Shown here: positions 47,153 to 58,419 of the stretch, piece by piece | Layout of the letters: the number at the start of each line of letters is the position of its first letter | Numbering within the stretch: position 1 is the stretch's first letter | Assembly: GCF_002077135.1 (NCBI RefSeq) | Contig: NZ_LDOS01000002.1 | Coordinates: forward strand, 1,575,865 to 1,639,864 | Direction of reading: 5' to 3' | Length of the DNA: 64,000 nucleotides | Origin: Metallibacterium scheffleri | GTDB lineage: Bacteria > Pseudomonadota > Gammaproteobacteria > Xanthomonadales > Rhodanobacteraceae | Program-made: the position numbers and the translations under genes | Notes under the pieces: generated by a model | Told to the model about the DNA's origin: nothing | The model's input: the letters and a program-made list of their open reading frames with translations, nothing else | Database searches by the model: none

Positions 47153-47697
47153 TACTGTGGATCGCTTATCAGGCGTTCTGGTTCGCGTGCGTGATGGGGG
47201 CCGAGCACGGCTGGTTGTGGTCATCGCCGCTGGCATTGGCGTGCTTCATCCCGTTGCGATTCATCATCGGCACGCGCACACGCTGGCGTGAGGATTTGCT
47301 GCACATGCTAACCGTGGGTGCACTGGGTTTCCTAGTTGACTCCGGCTTCGCGGCGACTGGACTGATGAGCTACGCCGCACCATGGCCATCGGCGGCGCTG
47401 GCGCCATTATGGATCGTGATGATCTGGCTGGCTTTTGCGCTGACGCTGCGTGATGGACTTGGATTTCTCCACGAACGTCCACTGCTGGCCGGAATTCTTG
47501 GTGCGGTCGGCGCGCCGTTGAGCTACCTGGGGGCTGCGCGCGGATTCGGCGTGGTCAAATTTCCTTTGGGCGAAGGTGCCGCCTTGGCCGCGCTGGCCGT
47601 GGCGTGGTTCATCGCGTTGCCCGCCGCATTCATGCTGATGCGTCTGTCGCTTCTGCCCGCGCGCCTGCATGCACGGCATCTTCCCGGAGCGCGCTGA
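47140..47697 (+). CDS. DUF2878 integral membrane protein
   Basis: A 185-residue protein with about five membrane helices (ILWIAYQAFWFACVMGAEHG; LLHMLTVGALGFLVDSGFAA; LAALAVAWFIALPAAFMLMR). It belongs to DUF2878, which is found in clusters with CFA, DUF1365 and DUF1295 genes and has no known activity. Its start lies inside cfa and its stop is one base before the next ATG, so it is coupled on both sides. Confidence 0.85.
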   Translation: MRALILWIAYQAFWFACVMGAEHGWLWSSPLALACFIPLRFIIGTRTRWREDLLHMLTVGALGFLVDSGFAATGLMSYAAPWPSAALAPLWIVMIWLAFALTLRDGLGFLHERPLLAGILGAVGAPLSYLGAARGFGVVKFPLGEGAALAALAVAWFIALPAAFMLMRLSLLPARLHARHLPGAR

Positions 47698-47698
47698 C

Positions 47699-48505
47699 AT
47701 GCAAGCCATCATGTCGGATGTTTTCTGGGTGTGGCTAGCCAGCGCGCTATGCATGGCTGGCGGCTGGTGGCTGCAGGTGCGCACGCGCAATGCCGGCATC
47801 GTCGATGTGATCTGGTCTGCCACGATGAGCGCCAGCGCACTGTATTACGCCACGATTGGCCCGGGCGGGCTGATGGCTCGATTTCTGGTGGCGACGCTGG
47901 GGGGCTTCTGGGGTTTCCGCTTGGCCATGCATCTGTTGGTGCGTGTCCTGAACGAGCATGAAGACGGCCGCTATCGATATCTGCGCGAACACTGGCGCGG
48001 TCACCAAGGCAAGTTTTTCCTGTTCTTCCAGTTCCAGGCTTTGCTGACCGCCATGTTTTCGCTCCCATTTATGGCGGCTGCACAGAACCCTGCAATGCGC
48101 ATCACGCCGCTGATGATGATCGCGATCGTGGTTTGGCTGATCAGCATTGGTGGCGAAGCGCTATCCGACCGCCAACTTGCAGAGTTCCGCGCGGAGCCAG
48201 CCAACCGCGGACGTACTTGTCGCGCGGGGCTGTGGCGCTATTCGCGACATCCCAATTATTTCTTCGAATGGCTGCACTGGTTCACTTATGTCCTGCTGGC
48301 CTGGGGGGCGGGGTTGTTCTGGCTGGCCTGGATCGGACCCGTGTTGATGCTGATCTCGTTGCGCTGGGTTACGGGAATTCCTTTCGTTGAAGCACAGGCG
48401 CTGCGCAGTCGACCTGACGATTATCGGGAGTACCAGCGCAACACCAGCATATTTTTCCCGTGGTTCCCAGCAAAATCCAAACCACAGCAACGGAGACAGG
48501 CATGA
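47699..48505 (+). CDS. DUF1295 (steroid 5-alpha-reductase-fold) membrane protein
   Basis: A 268-residue polytopic protein. NAGIVDVIWSATMSASALYY and the C-terminal GLWRYSRHPNYFFEWLHWFT are diagnostic of DUF1295, a family related to steroid 5-alpha-reductases and isoprenylcysteine methyltransferases. It may reduce or modify a lipid double bond in the operon's pathway. Start ATG 47699 directly follows the previous stop; a start 10 codons upstream is less likely. It overlaps the second CFA-like gene by ATGA. Confidence 0.88.
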   Translation: MQAIMSDVFWVWLASALCMAGGWWLQVRTRNAGIVDVIWSATMSASALYYATIGPGGLMARFLVATLGGFWGFRLAMHLLVRVLNEHEDGRYRYLREHWRGHQGKFFLFFQFQALLTAMFSLPFMAAAQNPAMRITPLMMIAIVVWLISIGGEALSDRQLAEFRAEPANRGRTCRAGLWRYSRHPNYFFEWLHWFTYVLLAWGAGLFWLAWIGPVLMLISLRWVTGIPFVEAQALRSRPDDYREYQRNTSIFFPWFPAKSKPQQRRQA

Positions 48506-49575
48506 GCAGCTCAGTCGCAAGCATGCGGCAACAACGCGAGCCCTGGGGCACGATCGCGCTAGCCGAATCCGGACTGCTTCCTGATTCACTGGTTCGCGTG
48601 GGAATCCGCAGACTCTGCGCCGAGCGCCTGCGCGAAGAATGGCGGGGCGGCGCCGAACGGGTAGGTCAGCGTCAGGTCGCACTGCTCGATTCCTTGCGGA
48701 GCTCGGCATTGGCGCTGCACACCGATCTGGCCAATGCCCAGCACTATGAGTTGCCGCCGGAATTTTTCCAGCGCTGCCTCGGTCCGCGATTGAAGTACTC
48801 GTGCTGTTATTTCGAGCAGGCGGATACCTCGCTGGCCCAAGCCGAAGAATCCATGTTGACGATGTATGCCGAACGCGCCGAGCTGGCGGACGGCCAGGAC
48901 ATTCTTGAACTCGGTTGCGGCTGGGGATCGCTCACGTTATGGATCGCCGCGCGTTATCCGCATGCACACATCACCGCAGTATCCAACTCGCGCCTGCAGC
49001 GCGAGTTCATTTTGGCAACGGCGGCTCGGCGCGATTTGCACAACATCACCATTCTCACTCGCGACGTCAACCAGCTTGAACTTCCAGCCGCTACGTTTGA
49101 CCGGGTCGTATCCGTGGAGATGTTTGAACACGTGCGCAATTACGCCACGCTGATGCAACATATCGCCACCTGGCTGCGCGCCGAGGGCAAGCTGTTCGTG
49201 CACATCTTCTGCCATCGCGAACTGGCCTATCCATTCGAGCGCGAAGGGCGTGACGACTGGATGGGGCGCTACTTTTTCAGCGGTGGTCTGATGCCTTCCG
49301 AACACACGCTGCTGCACTTCGCCGACCACCTGATCATCGAACGGCAATGGCGAATTTCCGGAACCCACTACCAGCGCACTGCCAATGCATGGCTGCACAA
49401 TCAGGATGCAGCACGCGACACGCTGATGCCGATCCTTGCGTCTGTCTATGCCGCCGATGCACGTCGTTGGTGGCAACGCTGGCGCCTGTTCTGGATGGCC
49501 TGCGCCGAGCTGTTCGGCTATGACCATGGCAATCAATGGCTGGTTGCGCATTACCGCTTTCACAAGCGCGGCTGA
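48502..49575 (+). CDS. Second CFA-like SAM-dependent methyltransferase
   Basis: A 357-residue methyltransferase related to cyclopropane synthases but lacking the long N-terminal lipid domain. Key parts: LKYSCCYFEQADTSLAQAEE, SAM motif DILELGCGWGSLTLWIAARY and SVEMFEHVRNYATLMQHIAT. It ends with WLVAHYRFHKR. It resembles the UfaM/coclaurine-methyltransferase-like group rather than classical Cfa. A second, distinct methyl transfer in the pathway is likely. Last gene of the operon, before a strong terminator. Confidence 0.88.
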   Translation: MSSSVASMRQQREPWGTIALAESGLLPDSLVRVGIRRLCAERLREEWRGGAERVGQRQVALLDSLRSSALALHTDLANAQHYELPPEFFQRCLGPRLKYSCCYFEQADTSLAQAEESMLTMYAERAELADGQDILELGCGWGSLTLWIAARYPHAHITAVSNSRLQREFILATAARRDLHNITILTRDVNQLELPAATFDRVVSVEMFEHVRNYATLMQHIATWLRAEGKLFVHIFCHRELAYPFEREGRDDWMGRYFFSGGLMPSEHTLLHFADHLIIERQWRISGTHYQRTANAWLHNQDAARDTLMPILASVYAADARRWWQRWRLFWMACAELFGYDHGNQWLVAHYRFHKRG

Positions 49576-49628
49576 TGTCAGACTCCATGCGCAAGGCCAT
49601 TCGCATAACGCACGCATATCCTTGAAAC

Positions 49629-49660
49629 AGGAAAAGCCCGGCTTGCGCCGGGCTTTTCCT
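49629..49660. terminator. Bidirectional terminator with a 14-bp stem
   Basis: Arms AGGAAAAGCCCGGC (49629-49642) and GCCGGGCTTTTCCT (49647-49660) pair perfectly with loop TTGC. It sits between the convergent lipid operon and ompA and has U-rich segments on both strands, so it serves both. Confidence 0.9.
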
Positions 49661-49680
49661 GGGTGCGGAGTGAAGCTGGA

Positions 49681-50732
49681 TTACTGCCCCATCTGCCCCG
49701 GGTTCTCGACCTTGAACTCGACACGACGATTGCGCGAGCGGCCTTCGGCCGTAGCGTTACTCGCAACCGGATCAAGTTTGCCATAACCCTTGGTGCCGAT
49801 GATCTGCGATTCGGCCACACCATGGCTTACCAAGTAATGCTTGACGAACTCGGCGCGACGGTCGGACAACTTCAGGTTATAGGCCTGGCTGCCGATCGAA
49901 TCGGTATAACCATCGATCTTGATTTCCACGTTCGGATAACGCTTCAACGTATCCGCAGCCTGATCAAGAATGGCCACGGAGTCGGAGATGGGCTTGTTCA
50001 GTATGCCGTTGATGTCGGTCTGGCCCGGACGCGGACGATCGAATTGGAAGTTGACACCACGCAACTCGATGACCACCTTGTGCGCAGCCGGTTCCGGCGG
50101 CGGCGGTGGCGGCGGCGGTGGCGGGGGGGCGGCGGCGGAGCAACTGCCGGCGGCGGCGGCGGCGGCGGCGCCATCGAAATCACCAGACCCAGCGTGGCAG
50201 CCCAGTCACCATAGTTGCTGGTGGTCGGAAGGGAGACGGTATCGCGATTCCAGCGATAGTCGATTTCACCGCGCAAGGCGACACGATCAGTCAGTGCGCG
50301 CTGTACGCCGCCACCGACGAGGAAGCCGGGGCCCCAGCCACTGCGCGACATGAACGCATCATGCCCGACGAAATCCAGGCCACCCGCAACGTAAGGACGC
50401 CAGCCGTCATAACCCTGCTCATCGCCCAAGAAATAGCGACCGGTCACACCCACGCTCTGCGTCTGCCATTGGCGTGTGGCATAAGGCGAACTGCTCTTGT
50501 AGTCCGCGTCGTTGAGGGTGTACTCGAAATCCACCGCAAAATTGGGGTTGACCCAGAAGCCGACACCCAGTCCAGCCAAGACCGAATTCTGTGTGTCACG
50601 CTTGGAATCGGGTACCAGCACACCAAGACGTGGTGCGATGTACCAGTTGCCATAGTCCACGGCCTGCGCGGTGCCGATGCTGCTACCCGCTACGATCAGC
50701 GCGATCAGAGCGTAAAGGCTCTTTCTTTTCAT
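49681..50732 (-). CDS. OmpA-family outer-membrane protein, frameshifted in the Pro-rich linker
   Basis: The first part (50732 down to about 50130) encodes a signal peptide and eight-strand OmpA-type barrel (YGNWYIAPRLGVLVPDSKRD ... GGGVQRALTDRVALRGEIDY), then a Pro-rich linker. The second part (frame of 49681-50076) encodes the peptidoglycan-binding OmpA domain (YPNVEIKIDGYTDSIGSQAY; TAEGRSRNRRVEFKV). They are in different frames. The break is in a run of seven G on the plus strand (50123-50129); one extra G would restore an open frame from 50732 to 49681. Either a sequencing error or slip-strand variation. GGAG precedes the start. Confidence 0.85.
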
Positions 50733-50922
50733 CGCAATCTCCTAATTCAGTTGATGCGCCCGTTCCGGTTGGCGTCGGCGCCACGCTAAAGCTCAAGACT
50801 TGCCGGTCGGATACAGACATCCAATGGCAACCAGCACAGTTTAGCAAAAAACAAACAAATACATCCTCGCCTGAAAGATCCGTTCAGTTTCGCGTCAAGC
50901 ATATCGTGGCGCACGATCGCCG

Positions 50923-52374
50923 TCACAGTGCAAACAAGTCCATGAAGTCATGCACGGGCATGGAGTCGAAACGCTCGGCGCTGGCGCATGTTTGCTGAAT
51001 GCGCTGCACCTGCTGCTGCGGCAAATGACCACGCAGTGCGCCGTCGAATTTTTGCAGCAACACCGGAATGCCCTCGGCGCGGCGCTTGCGGTGCCCGATC
51101 GGATAGTCGATGGCGACTTTGTCGCTGTGACAGCCATCCTTGTAAAACACCTGCACCGAGTTGCCGATGTAGCGCTTGTCGGCATCGAAATAATCGCGCG
51201 TGAACTGCGGGTTTTCGCGTACCTGCATCTTGTCGCGCAGCGCGTCGATGCGTGGATCGCAGGCCACGGCGTCGCCGTAATCATCGGCGGTCAGACGTCC
51301 GAAGATCAGCGGCACCGCAACCATGTACTGGATGCAGTGATCGCGGTCGGCGTAGTTGGCCAACGGCCCGGTCTTGTCGATGATGCGTGCACCGGCCTCC
51401 TGGGTTTCGATCTCGATGCGCTCGATCTCATGCAGGCGCGGCGCGACCTCGGCATGCAGGCGCATGGCGCACTCCACCGCGGTCTGCGCGTGGAATTCGG
51501 CCGGGTAGCTGATCTTGAACAGCACGTTCTCCATGACGTAGCTGCTGAACGGGCGCTCGAATTCGAAGGGGTTGCCCTTGAACGCCACATCGTAGAAGCC
51601 CCAGGTCTTGGCGCTCAACGCCGATGGATAGCCCACCACGCCCTTGTCCACCGCATTGAGTGCATGCGTCACCGCGCGCCGACAGGCATCGCCAGCGGCC
51701 CAACTCTTGCGTGGCCCGGTATTGGGCGCATGCCGATAGGTACGCAGCGCGCCGTTGTCAATCCAGCTGTGCGACACGGCGGTCATGATGGCGTCCTTGT
51801 CACCGCCGAGCATATGCGTGACAACCGCCGCAGATGCCACGCGCACCAGAATCACGTGGTCCAGGCCGACCCGGTTGAAGCTGTTCTGCAGCGCGTACAC
51901 ACCCTGGATTTCGTGTGCCTTGACGGCATAGCGCAGCACTTCGCCCATCGTCATCGGCGCGCGCCCCTCGCGCACGGCCTTGCGGCTGAGGTAATCGCCT
52001 ACGGCGAGAATGCTGCCGAGGTTGTCGGAAGGATGACCCCACTCCGCAGCCAACCAGGTGTCGTTGAAATCCAGCCAGCGAATCTGCGTACCGATGGCGA
52101 ATGCGGCCTGGACCGGATCCAGCTCGTGGCTGGTGCCCGGCACGCGTACGCCGCCGGGCATGGTCGCGCCGGGCACGACCGGCCCCAGGTGCTTGACGCA
52201 TTCAGGAAACTTCATCGCCAGCATGGCGCAACCCAGCGAATCCATCACCATGTAGCGCGCCGTATCGATGGCATCACGTGAGCTGATCGGGTAATCGGCC
52301 ACGTAGTCGGCGATGGCGACCATCGGCGCATCGGGCGCGGGACGCCGGGCGGAACGGATATCGTGCTGGGACAT
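50923..52374 (-). CDS. prpD: 2-methylcitrate dehydratase (MmgE/PrpD family)
   Basis: Dehydrates 2-methylcitrate in the methylcitrate cycle for propionate use. The 483-residue protein has YMVMDSLGCAMLAMKFPEC, QIRWLDFNDTWLAAEWGHPS and YPAEFHAQTAVECAMRLHAE, all conserved in PrpD. Start 52374 (MSQHDIRSARRPAP) is favoured. It is not in an operon with prpB or prpC, which lie about 5 kb away on the same strand, with other genes between. No acnD, prpF or prpR is seen. Confidence 0.93.
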   Translation of the reverse strand: MSQHDIRSARRPAPDAPMVAIADYVADYPISSRDAIDTARYMVMDSLGCAMLAMKFPECVKHLGPVVPGATMPGGVRVPGTSHELDPVQAAFAIGTQIRWLDFNDTWLAAEWGHPSDNLGSILAVGDYLSRKAVREGRAPMTMGEVLRYAVKAHEIQGVYALQNSFNRVGLDHVILVRVASAAVVTHMLGGDKDAIMTAVSHSWIDNGALRTYRHAPNTGPRKSWAAGDACRRAVTHALNAVDKGVVGYPSALSAKTWGFYDVAFKGNPFEFERPFSSYVMENVLFKISYPAEFHAQTAVECAMRLHAEVAPRLHEIERIEIETQEAGARIIDKTGPLANYADRDHCIQYMVAVPLIFGRLTADDYGDAVACDPRIDALRDKMQVRENPQFTRDYFDADKRYIGNSVQVFYKDGCHSDKVAIDYPIGHRKRRAEGIPVLLQKFDGALRGHLPQQQVQRIQQTCASAERFDSMPVHDFMDLFAL

Positions 52375-52523
52375 GACGGGCTTCCATCGGTGGACCAAGC
52401 CAAACAGCTAGCCGCTCATTTTGCCAGAAGCCAGACACGGCCTGCGTTGTTGTTGCGCCTGCCGCAACAGGCTGTTCGCGGATGCGTGCGCGCGCGCGCC
52501 GTACCCGCCCGCATGATGCATGC

Positions 52524-53324
52524 ATGGATGCGCAAAGCAGCATGCAATTACCCAGTCTGTTCATTTCGCATGGCGCCCCGATGCTGGCGCTGGAGGACAG
52601 CCCCACCGGTCGCTTCCTGGATGGCCTGGGTCCGGCGTTGTCGCGACCGCGTGCAATTCTCATCGCCTCGGCGCACCTGTCTGCCGCGCGGCCAGTGTTC
52701 ACGGCTGCGCCGGCCCCGGCCACGCTGCACGATTTCGGCGGTTTCCCGCGCGAGCTTTACGCCTTGCGCTACCCGGCGCCAGGCGCACCGGAGCTGGCAC
52801 TGCGCGCAGCAGAGCTGTTGCGTGATGGGGGTTTCGCGGCGACCACGGATGCCACGCTGCCACTGGATCACGGCGCCTGGGTGCCACTGCTGCGCATGTT
52901 TCCACAGGCGGATATTCCCGTGGTCGAACTCAGCATCAGTCCGCAGCACGATGCCGCCTGGCACTACGCGCTGGGTTCGGCTCTGGCTCCGCTGCGTGCG
53001 GACAAGGTGCTGGTGATTGGCTCGGGCGGCTTCGTACACAATTTAGGTGCGCTTGACTGGAGCACTGCTGCACACGGGCCTGCCCCATGGGCACTGGAAT
53101 TTGCCACATGGCTGGCGGCACGCGTGCGTGCAGGCGACACCGTTGCGGCCACGCGCTGGCTTACGCATGCACCGCAGGCACAGCGTGCCCATCCGACGCC
53201 GGAACATCTGCTGCCTCTATTCGTCGCGTGGGGGGCGGCGGCGGGAGCGGGCATGCTGCTGCACGAGGATTGGGAGTTCGCCACGCTGGCGCTGCACGCG
53301 TTCCGCTTCGACGGCCGCGCTTGA
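52524..53324 (+). CDS. DODA-type class III extradiol dioxygenase
   Basis: A 266-residue iron enzyme of the LigB/4,5-DOPA dioxygenase family (YgiD-like). It starts near MQLPSLFISHGAPMLALEDS, with metal-ligand His in SHGAP, a second at HDFGGFPRELYALRYPAPGA, and conserved DHGAWVPLLRMFPQADIPVV and GSGGFVHNLGALDW. The natural substrate is unknown. ATG 52542 is an alternative start. It is divergent from prpD, with 150 bp between. Confidence 0.9.
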   Translation: MDAQSSMQLPSLFISHGAPMLALEDSPTGRFLDGLGPALSRPRAILIASAHLSAARPVFTAAPAPATLHDFGGFPRELYALRYPAPGAPELALRAAELLRDGGFAATTDATLPLDHGAWVPLLRMFPQADIPVVELSISPQHDAAWHYALGSALAPLRADKVLVIGSGGFVHNLGALDWSTAAHGPAPWALEFATWLAARVRAGDTVAATRWLTHAPQAQRAHPTPEHLLPLFVAWGAAAGAGMLLHEDWEFATLALHAFRFDGRA

Positions 53325-53349
53325 CCGCGCGGCGTGCGGCCCCAACAAT

Positions 53350-53480
53350 CGCCTACTGCCTCCCACGGGGAGTAGCTCCGCAGGGACGCAGCGTCCCCTG
53401 CACGCCGGCCGTCAGCACGGGCGCATGCCCCGGTCGCCGTGGCAAGCCGCATGACGGTTTGCGAGCGAGACCATGGGCAG
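53350..53480 (+). ncRNA. yybP-ykoY (Mn2+-sensing) riboswitch upstream of terC
   Basis: The 5' leader contains the signatures of the yybP-ykoY class: GGGGAGTAG at 53367-53375, a GC-rich arm, CCGTCAGCACGG near 53409-53420 and GCGAGCGAGACC ending at 53472. These match the conserved loops of the manganese aptamer, in order. It lies between the dioxygenase stop and the ATG of terC (53536), leaving about 55 bp for the expression platform. Ends approximate; a covariance search would settle them. Confidence 0.85.
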
Positions 53481-53535
53481 CTCGAGCGGCCGCGCGCCCG
53501 CCTCGGCGCTGTCCGCTCAGCGCGCTGGAGTCTGC

Positions 53536-54228
53536 ATGGACGTTTTTGCTTCCACCTTCTGGTCGGGATTGCTCAGCATCATCCTGATCGACCTGGTGCT
53601 GGCCGGCGACAACGCCATCGTCATCGCGCTGGCGGCGCGCAACCTGCCCAAACATCTGCAGAAGCAGGCCATCTTCTGGGGCACGCTTGGCGCCATCGCG
53701 GTGCGCATCGTGATGACCGCCATCGTGGTGTGGCTGCTCAAGCTGCCGGGGCTGATGCTGGCCGGCGGCCTGCTGCTGTTGCCGATCGCCTGGAAACTGC
53801 TGCGCCAGGATTCCGGCGAGCACCACATCAAGCCGGCGATAGGTTTCTGGTCGGCGATGCAGACCATCGTCATCGCCGATGCACTGATGGGCCTGGACAA
53901 CGTGCTCGCGATCGCCGGCGCATCGCATGGCCACATGTCACTGGTGGTCATCGGCCTGCTGGTCAGCGTGCCGCTGGTGGTGTGGGGCTCCACGCTGATC
54001 CTGAAGTTGATCGAGCGCTTGCCTGCCGTGGTCTACATCGGCGCCGCCGCCATCGCCTGGACGGCGGGGCGCATGCTCAGCCACGACCTGCTGGTGAAGG
54101 ACTGGTTCGCCGCACATCGTTGGGCCGGCTATGCGCTGGAGCTGGTGCTGGTGCTGGCGATCTGCGGCGGTGCCTGGCTGAAGCAGCGGCGCACGACGCG
54201 TGCCGCAGGGACCACGGACGGGAGTTGA
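53536..54228 (+). CDS. TerC-family integral membrane protein (probable Mn2+ exporter)
   Basis: A 230-residue protein with about seven membrane helices (FWSGLLSIILIDLVLAGDNA; ADALMGLDNVLAIAGASHGH). Both acidic DN motifs, LAGDNAIVIALAARN and GLDNVLAIAGA, likely bind metal. Members controlled by yybP-ykoY riboswitches export Mn2+ or metallate secreted proteins. The start at 53536 has GGAG six bases upstream; ATG 53473 lies inside the riboswitch and is discarded. Mn2+ handling is inferred from the riboswitch. Confidence 0.92.
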   Translation: MDVFASTFWSGLLSIILIDLVLAGDNAIVIALAARNLPKHLQKQAIFWGTLGAIAVRIVMTAIVVWLLKLPGLMLAGGLLLLPIAWKLLRQDSGEHHIKPAIGFWSAMQTIVIADALMGLDNVLAIAGASHGHMSLVVIGLLVSVPLVVWGSTLILKLIERLPAVVYIGAAAIAWTAGRMLSHDLLVKDWFAAHRWAGYALELVLVLAICGGAWLKQRRTTRAAGTTDGS

Positions 54229-54294
54229 GGCACTTGAATCTTTTCTGGTGATGTAATTTTATTGTTTTGGAATAATTTTTCATCGCAGAGGGGA

Positions 54295-54405
54295 ATGCAT
54301 ATGGGCCGACAACACTTCCGCGAACAGCATCCGGGCTGGGCGCGCTTTCTGCTGCTCGACGGCGTGCTGGAACAGCCCACCCGAGGCGCACCGCACGCTG
54401 GCTGA
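54295..54405 (+). CDS. Possible 36-residue leader or small protein before the DUF2975 gene
   Basis: A 36-residue frame with a good ribosome site (AGAGGGGA) just before ATG 54295. Sequence: MHMGRQHFREQHPGWARF, then LLLDGVLEQP. It ends 5 bp before the DUF2975 ATG and follows an AT-rich, promoter-like stretch (54232-54285). It may be a small protein or leader peptide coupled to the next gene. No family; weak call. Confidence 0.35.
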   Translation: MHMGRQHFREQHPGWARFLLLDGVLEQPTRGAPHAG

Positions 54406-54410
54406 TATCC

Positions 54411-54872
54411 ATGGCGAGCCTCGGAATCTTCTCTACCGTGATCGTGGCCTTTGTCGGGTTGGCCATTGCGCTGGGGGGCATGGCGAACCCACAGAGCCGC
54501 ATCTACCGTGAGCTCCATGCTCAACTGCTCAACGTGCCAACCGCGTGGGTCGTGTCGGATTTGGTCGCTTTCTGGTCGGCACAGATCCTTATGCTGTGGT
54601 CGTTGCGCCAGCTTGCCCGCGCATTGTATGAAGGTCCGCTGCTGAGCGTCCTGGTCGCACGGCGCTTTCGCGCCTTCGGCAACTGGCTGCTGCTCTGCCT
54701 ACTGGTGGGCCTGCTGGGCAATGTCGGTGATGCCCTGTTCGTGCCCACCGCGCGGATCCAACTGGGTGACGGGCTGTTCATGACGGTCATCCTGGCACTT
54801 CTCTGCAGGGCGATCAGTTCGATCGTGCTCGAAGGCGCGCGCGCCGCGGACGAAAACCGCGGGTTCGTCTGA
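54411..54872 (+). CDS. DUF2975 membrane protein
   Basis: A 153-residue protein with four membrane helices (LGIFSTVIVAFVGLAIALGG; LVAFWSAQILMLWSLRQLAR; WLLLCLLVGLLGNVGDALFV; LFMTVILALLCRAISSIVL). DUF2975 proteins are usually paired with a small HTH regulator of the YozG type, as here (stop/start share one base). The pair resembles a membrane sensor or regulator module; function unknown. Confidence 0.82.
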   Translation: MASLGIFSTVIVAFVGLAIALGGMANPQSRIYRELHAQLLNVPTAWVVSDLVAFWSAQILMLWSLRQLARALYEGPLLSVLVARRFRAFGNWLLLCLLVGLLGNVGDALFVPTARIQLGDGLFMTVILALLCRAISSIVLEGARAADENRGFV

Positions 54873-55096
54873 TGCCGATCATCGTCAACCTCGACGTGAT
54901 GCTGGCGCGGCGCAAGATGAAATCGAAGGATCTCGCCGCGCGCATCGGCATCACCGAGGCCAACCTGTCGCTGCTCAAGCAGGGCCATGTGAAAGGCGTG
55001 CGCTTCGAGACGCTGGCCGCGATCTGCGACGCGCTGCAGTGTCAGCCCGGCGATCTGCTCGAGTTCCGCGCCGCAGACGTCGTGCGCGCGCAATAG
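54872..55096 (+). CDS. YozG-like Cro/C1-type HTH regulator
   Basis: A 74-residue XRE-family protein, mostly one helix-turn-helix: MLARRKMKSKDLAARIGITE, then ANLSLLKQGHVKGVRFETLA and a C-terminal CQPGDLLEFRA. Its start overlaps the DUF2975 stop. It likely represses or activates its own operon, with DUF2975 modulating it. No operator is recognised. Confidence 0.9.
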   Translation: MPIIVNLDVMLARRKMKSKDLAARIGITEANLSLLKQGHVKGVRFETLAAICDALQCQPGDLLEFRAADVVRAQ

Positions 55097-55166
55097 GCAC
55101 ATCGGACTGTACGCTGCAGCGCTTGCCCATGCACCAGCGCAGCGCCATCATCGAACAACCGTTTGA

Positions 55167-57200
<2,034 letters not shown>

Positions 57201-57264
57201 CGCGAAACGCCGCGCAGACGGATGGCACGGCCCCTGCGTGCACCACGCCACGCAACGTGGGCTC

Positions 57265-58419
57265 TCAGCGCTTTTCGATCGGCACGAAAGCCCGATCCTC
57301 GGGGCCGATGTAGTTGGCGCTGGGGCGGATGATCTTGCCGTCCTCGCGCTGCTCGATGACATGCGCGCTCCAGCCCGAAGTGCGCGCGATCACGAACAAC
57401 GGCGTGAACATGGGTGTCGGCACGCCCAGCATGTGGTAAGTGCTGGCCGAGTACCAGTCAAGATTGGGAAACATCTTCTTGGCGCTCCACATGACCTGTT
57501 CGATGCGCTCGGACACCTCGAACAAGCGCGGATTGCCGCCCTCGGCACAGAGCTTGCGGCTGATCTCCTTGATGATGGGATTGCGCGGGTCGCCGATGGT
57601 ATAGACCGGATGTCCGAATCCGATGACGATCTCCTTGCGCTCGATGCGCATGCGGATATCGGCCTCGGCTTCGTCGGCGCTGCGATAGCGCGCGATGATC
57701 TCCATCGCCACCTCGTTGGCACCGCCATGCTTGGGACCGCGCAGCGCGCCGATGGCGCCGGTGATGGCCGAATAGATATCCGCGCCGGTTCCGGCGATGA
57801 CGCGTGCGGCGAAGGTGCTGGCGTTGAACTCGTGCTCGGCGTACAGCGTCAGTGAATGGTCCAATGCCTGCGCATGCGACTCGCTGGGCGCCTTGCCATG
57901 CAGCAGGTGCAAAAAATGACTGGCGATGCCGTCGTCGTCGGTCTCGGTTTCGATGCGCTTGCCGCTGTGGCTGTAATGAAACCAGTACAGCAGCATCGAA
58001 CCGAAACTGGCCATCAGGCGATCGGCGATGTCGCGTGCGCCGACCACGCCATGCCCCTCCTGCTCGGGCAGCGCGGTGCCCAGCACCGAGCAGCCGCTGC
58101 GCATCACATCCATCGGGTGCGTCGCCGCCGGCAGTTGTTCCAGCGCCACGCGCACCGGCAGCGGCAAGCCGCGCAGGCGCTTGAGCCTGGCGCGGTAGGC
58201 ATTCAGTTCGCTCCAGCCAGGCAGCGCGCCATGCACCAGCAGGTGCGCCACTTCCTCGAAACTGGCGCGGGTCGCCAAGTCGTGGATGTCATAGCCGCGG
58301 TAGTGCAGATCGTTGCCGCTGCGGCCGACGGTGCAGACTGCGGTATTGCCGGCGGTCACGCCGGATAGCGCGACCGATTTCTTGGCCTTGGGCAGAACCT
58401 GTTGCGGGGTGTCACTCAT
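57265..58419 (-). CDS. prpC: 2-methylcitrate synthase
   Basis: Condenses propionyl-CoA with oxaloacetate. The 384-residue citrate-synthase-family protein has [12 protein letters not shown]-like [20 protein letters not shown], and the catalytic His/Asp regions [34 protein letters not shown] and [19 protein letters not shown]. The length and prpB next door mark it as PrpC rather than GltA. Start 58419 ([10 protein letters not shown]) is chosen; a long upstream extension overlaps prpB. It lies 106 bp after prpB on the same strand. Confidence 0.92.
   Translation of the reverse strand: MSDTPQQVLPKAKKSVALSGVTAGNTAVCTVGRSGNDLHYRGYDIHDLATRASFEEVAHLLVHGALPGWSELNAYRARLKRLRGLPLPVRVALEQLPAATHPMDVMRSGCSVLGTALPEQEGHGVVGARDIADRLMASFGSMLLYWFHYSHSGKRIETETDDDGIASHFLHLLHGKAPSESHAQALDHSLTLYAEHEFNASTFAARVIAGTGADIYSAITGAIGALRGPKHGGANEVAMEIIARYRSADEAEADIRMRIERKEIVIGFGHPVYTIGDPRNPIIKEISRKLCAEGGNPRLFEVSERIEQVMWSAKKMFPNLDWYSASTYHMLGVPTPMFTPLFVIARTSGWSAHVIEQREDGKIIRPSANYIGPEDRAFVPIEKR

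Noticed and set aside
50950-52281. 443-residue plus-strand frame
   Set aside because: Antisense to prpD; no motif.
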